A DNA stretch of 9,969 nucleotides from positions 1-9,969 of the forward strand of contig CAMTOT010000086.1 in NCBI GenBank assembly GCA_947074165.1, in the 5' to 3' direction. The notes under the pieces are model-generated. The model ran no database searches and was not told where the DNA came from. It was given only the letters and a program-made list of their open reading frames with translations. Of the stretch, positions 8,555 through 9,969 are shown one piece after another. The translations under genes and the position numbers were made by a program. How positions within the stretch are numbered: the stretch's first letter is position 1; every line of letters begins with the position of its first letter. This DNA comes from an uncultured Bacteroidales bacterium (lineage in GTDB: Bacteria > Bacteroidota > Bacteroidia > Bacteroidales > JAUNSR01).

Positions 8555-9969
8555 CTACAAATTAAGTCCGGCAATCATCTTTTCTATCGCCTTACGCAAC
8601 TGCGCATTGCCGCACGTATGATTATTTATCATTATAGCAATAGCGTAATCCTGCTTAAGGTCCGCGCTGTTCTGATTGGCGGAAACATATCCTACATAAG
8701 CAACCACTTGTTTTATAGAGCCGCTTTTTAGTCTAAACCGATTATCAAAACCGTTTCCTTTAAGGAAGTTTCTCACAGTCCCCTCCTTTCCGGCAACCGG
8801 CAATGATAAAACAAATGATTTATTATCCTTCATATAGAACAAAAGCGATGTGTAAAATGTTGGATTAATTCTATTTGACGGAGCAAGACCGCATCCGTCA
8901 TATATAAACAAAGGTTTTGTATCCAGCCCTTTATTACTCCAATAGTCCTTCACAAACGTTATCGTATGAGATACATCCCTGGTATTTCCGGCTTTAGCGC
9001 CTGTATATCTAAACAAAGACTCCGCGTATAGGTTATCGCTATGATTATTGATAACCTTACATAGCTGCCCTATCGATGGAGATTCATAAGTAAACAAAGT
9101 CCTACACTCCATCTCTTTATTTACGGTATAATACTTACTGCTTTTACCAATAAATCCGGTTTTAGATAAATCATCAAAGACCGAATATGCTAAAAACAAA
9201 CCCGGATCGGGGATATCCCCCTTTACTGTAAAAGTATTCTTACTCTGATTCACCGCGCCGAATACATATCTTTTATTATCAAAAGGTATCCCATAAATAA
9301 AAGCGCTGTCAAACCCCGGATTATACGGCAGCAGATTATTAACAATCTCCAGTCCCGGAATATAAGGATCTGTTTTAATCACCTTCGGGCGAACGTTCTT
9401 CTTTGAAGTATCAAGAATAAGCCTGTAAGTATTATCCTTATAGTTGATTGAATGGATGCCCGGCGCATAATAATTACCCAAATCCTCCCATATCCAGGCA
9501 GGAGAAGCCGGTTCGGATGGCATAAATGATATATCAGCCACAATATCCCCGTTTATATACCTGATATTATTAGACAACAGATTTTTCCTGATAATCTCAA
9601 TAAAGTCTTTTTCGCCAAACCGCTCAGAACCTAAAGAAGGGTCTCCATACCCTTTTATCACAAGATTACCATTCAGCACGCCATCACGTACATCACCTGT
9701 ATACCCCACACGGGTAATGATAGATGCATCTTTCCCCATCAAATCAATCGCCGTGGCAGTAGTCAGAATCTTAATGGTTGAGGCAGGCACCATCGTCAGA
9801 TTATCATTATAATTAATCACCGTTTTGCCTGTCTTCAGATCCAGCACAGAAATCCCTACAGTAGCAGATTCGAGCCCCGGTGTATTAATAAAATCATTTA
9901 TAACCCTTTCCTGCGCATATCCGGTTGTTAAATAGCATAATGAAATTATATAACCGGAAAATAATCTTA
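8555..9969 (-). CDS. dacB: D-alanyl-D-alanine carboxypeptidase/endopeptidase, PBP4 family (S13), 5'-truncated
   Basis: This penicillin-binding protein trims D-Ala from peptidoglycan stem peptides and cuts D-Ala-meso-DAP cross-links in the periplasm. Counting visible residues from the window edge (R1 at 9965-9967), the three active-site motifs are present: SxxK as STIK at 63-66 (nucleophile S63, general base K66), SxN as SDN at 310-312, and KTG-type KSG at 414-416. The motif region YDGCGLAP (356-363) also fits, though a Cys replaces the usual Ser of DGSGL. The frame stays open to the window edge: visible residues 1-20 (RLFSGYIISLCYLTTGYAQ) look like the hydrophobic core and cleavage site (GYA|Q) of a signal peptide, so the start is only a few codons outside. 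A GTG at 9847 could be taken as a start but would remove the signal peptide. The visible 470 residues are close to the family length. Confidence 0.93.
   Translation of the reverse strand, partial: RLFSGYIISLCYLTTGYAQERVINDFINTPGLESATVGISVLDLKTGKTVINYNDNLTMVPASTIKILTTATAIDLMGKDASIITRVGYTGDVRDGVLNGNLVIKGYGDPSLGSERFGEKDFIEIIRKNLLSNNIRYINGDIVADISFMPSEPASPAWIWEDLGNYYAPGIHSINYKDNTYRLILDTSKKNVRPKVIKTDPYIPGLEIVNNLLPYNPGFDSAFIYGIPFDNKRYVFGAVNQSKNTFTVKGDIPDPGLFLAYSVFDDLSKTGFIGKSSKYYTVNKEMECRTLFTYESPSIGQLCKVINNHSDNLYAESLFRYTGAKAGNTRDVSHTITFVKDYWSNKGLDTKPLFIYDGCGLAPSNRINPTFYTSLLFYMKDNKSFVLSLPVAGKEGTVRNFLKGNGFDNRFRLKSGSIKQVVAYVGYVSANQNSADLKQDYAIAIMINNHTCGNAQLRKAIEKMIAGLNL

Noticed and set aside
8171..8731. 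Plus-strand open frame of 186 codons
   Set aside because: It is antisense to the KPE-rich stretch and the end of dacB and crosses the gap between two clear minus-strand genes. Its Ser/Gly/Phe-rich translation (repeated SFTGSFTCSF) is just the opposite-strand reading of the EPVK repeats.
1..9969. Search for CRISPR arrays, tRNAs, rRNAs, insertion sequences, phage or defence genes
   Set aside because: No regularly spaced repeats, cloverleaf, transposase motif or known defence protein was seen on either strand. The window is ordinary chromosomal gene content plus a secreted polysaccharide lyase.

Overview
This window looks like one end of a short-read contig from a member of the order Bacteroidales, or a close Bacteroidota relative, that carries a type IX secretion system. 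The clues are a C-terminal type A sorting domain of the T9SS kind, a PL11 rhamnogalacturonan lyase, the moderately AT-rich base composition, the lack of Shine-Dalgarno sites before the starts, and two proteins of Bacteroidota style: a coiled-coil lipoprotein and a KPE-rich/acidic protein. The species cannot be named from this. The first 47 bases are not biological. They are the Illumina P7-side adapter, including an 8-base index, so the left edge is a true contig end.

All real genes lie on the minus strand, so transcription runs right to left. From upstream (right) to downstream (left) they are: a dacB-type D-Ala-D-Ala carboxypeptidase/endopeptidase (PBP4, family S13), cut at its 5' end by the window edge; a 427-residue protein of unknown function with a lysine/proline-rich stretch, a long acidic middle and a compact C-terminal domain; rsmI, the 16S rRNA C1402 2'-O-methyltransferase; a coiled-coil lipoprotein followed by a clear rho-independent terminator; a HAD-family nucleotidase of the YjjG type; and a very large secreted rhamnogalacturonan lyase that runs into the adapter just short of its C-terminus.

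The first three genes are closely spaced (40 and 9 nt gaps) and look like one housekeeping operon. The lipoprotein follows after about 110 nt and ends at the terminator. The HAD gene and the lyase each have their own leader. The lyase stands apart in function: it is an exported pectin-degrading enzyme of about 1,500 residues with a signal peptide, a PL11 catalytic region, about 800 residues of beta-rich passenger with at least three autotransporter-type repeats, and a T9SS sorting domain.

I see no CRISPR array, tRNA, rRNA, insertion sequence, phage gene or defence system. The most unusual points are the architecture of the lyase, the unknown 427-residue protein, and the adapter remnant, which would produce a false protein C-terminus if left in place.
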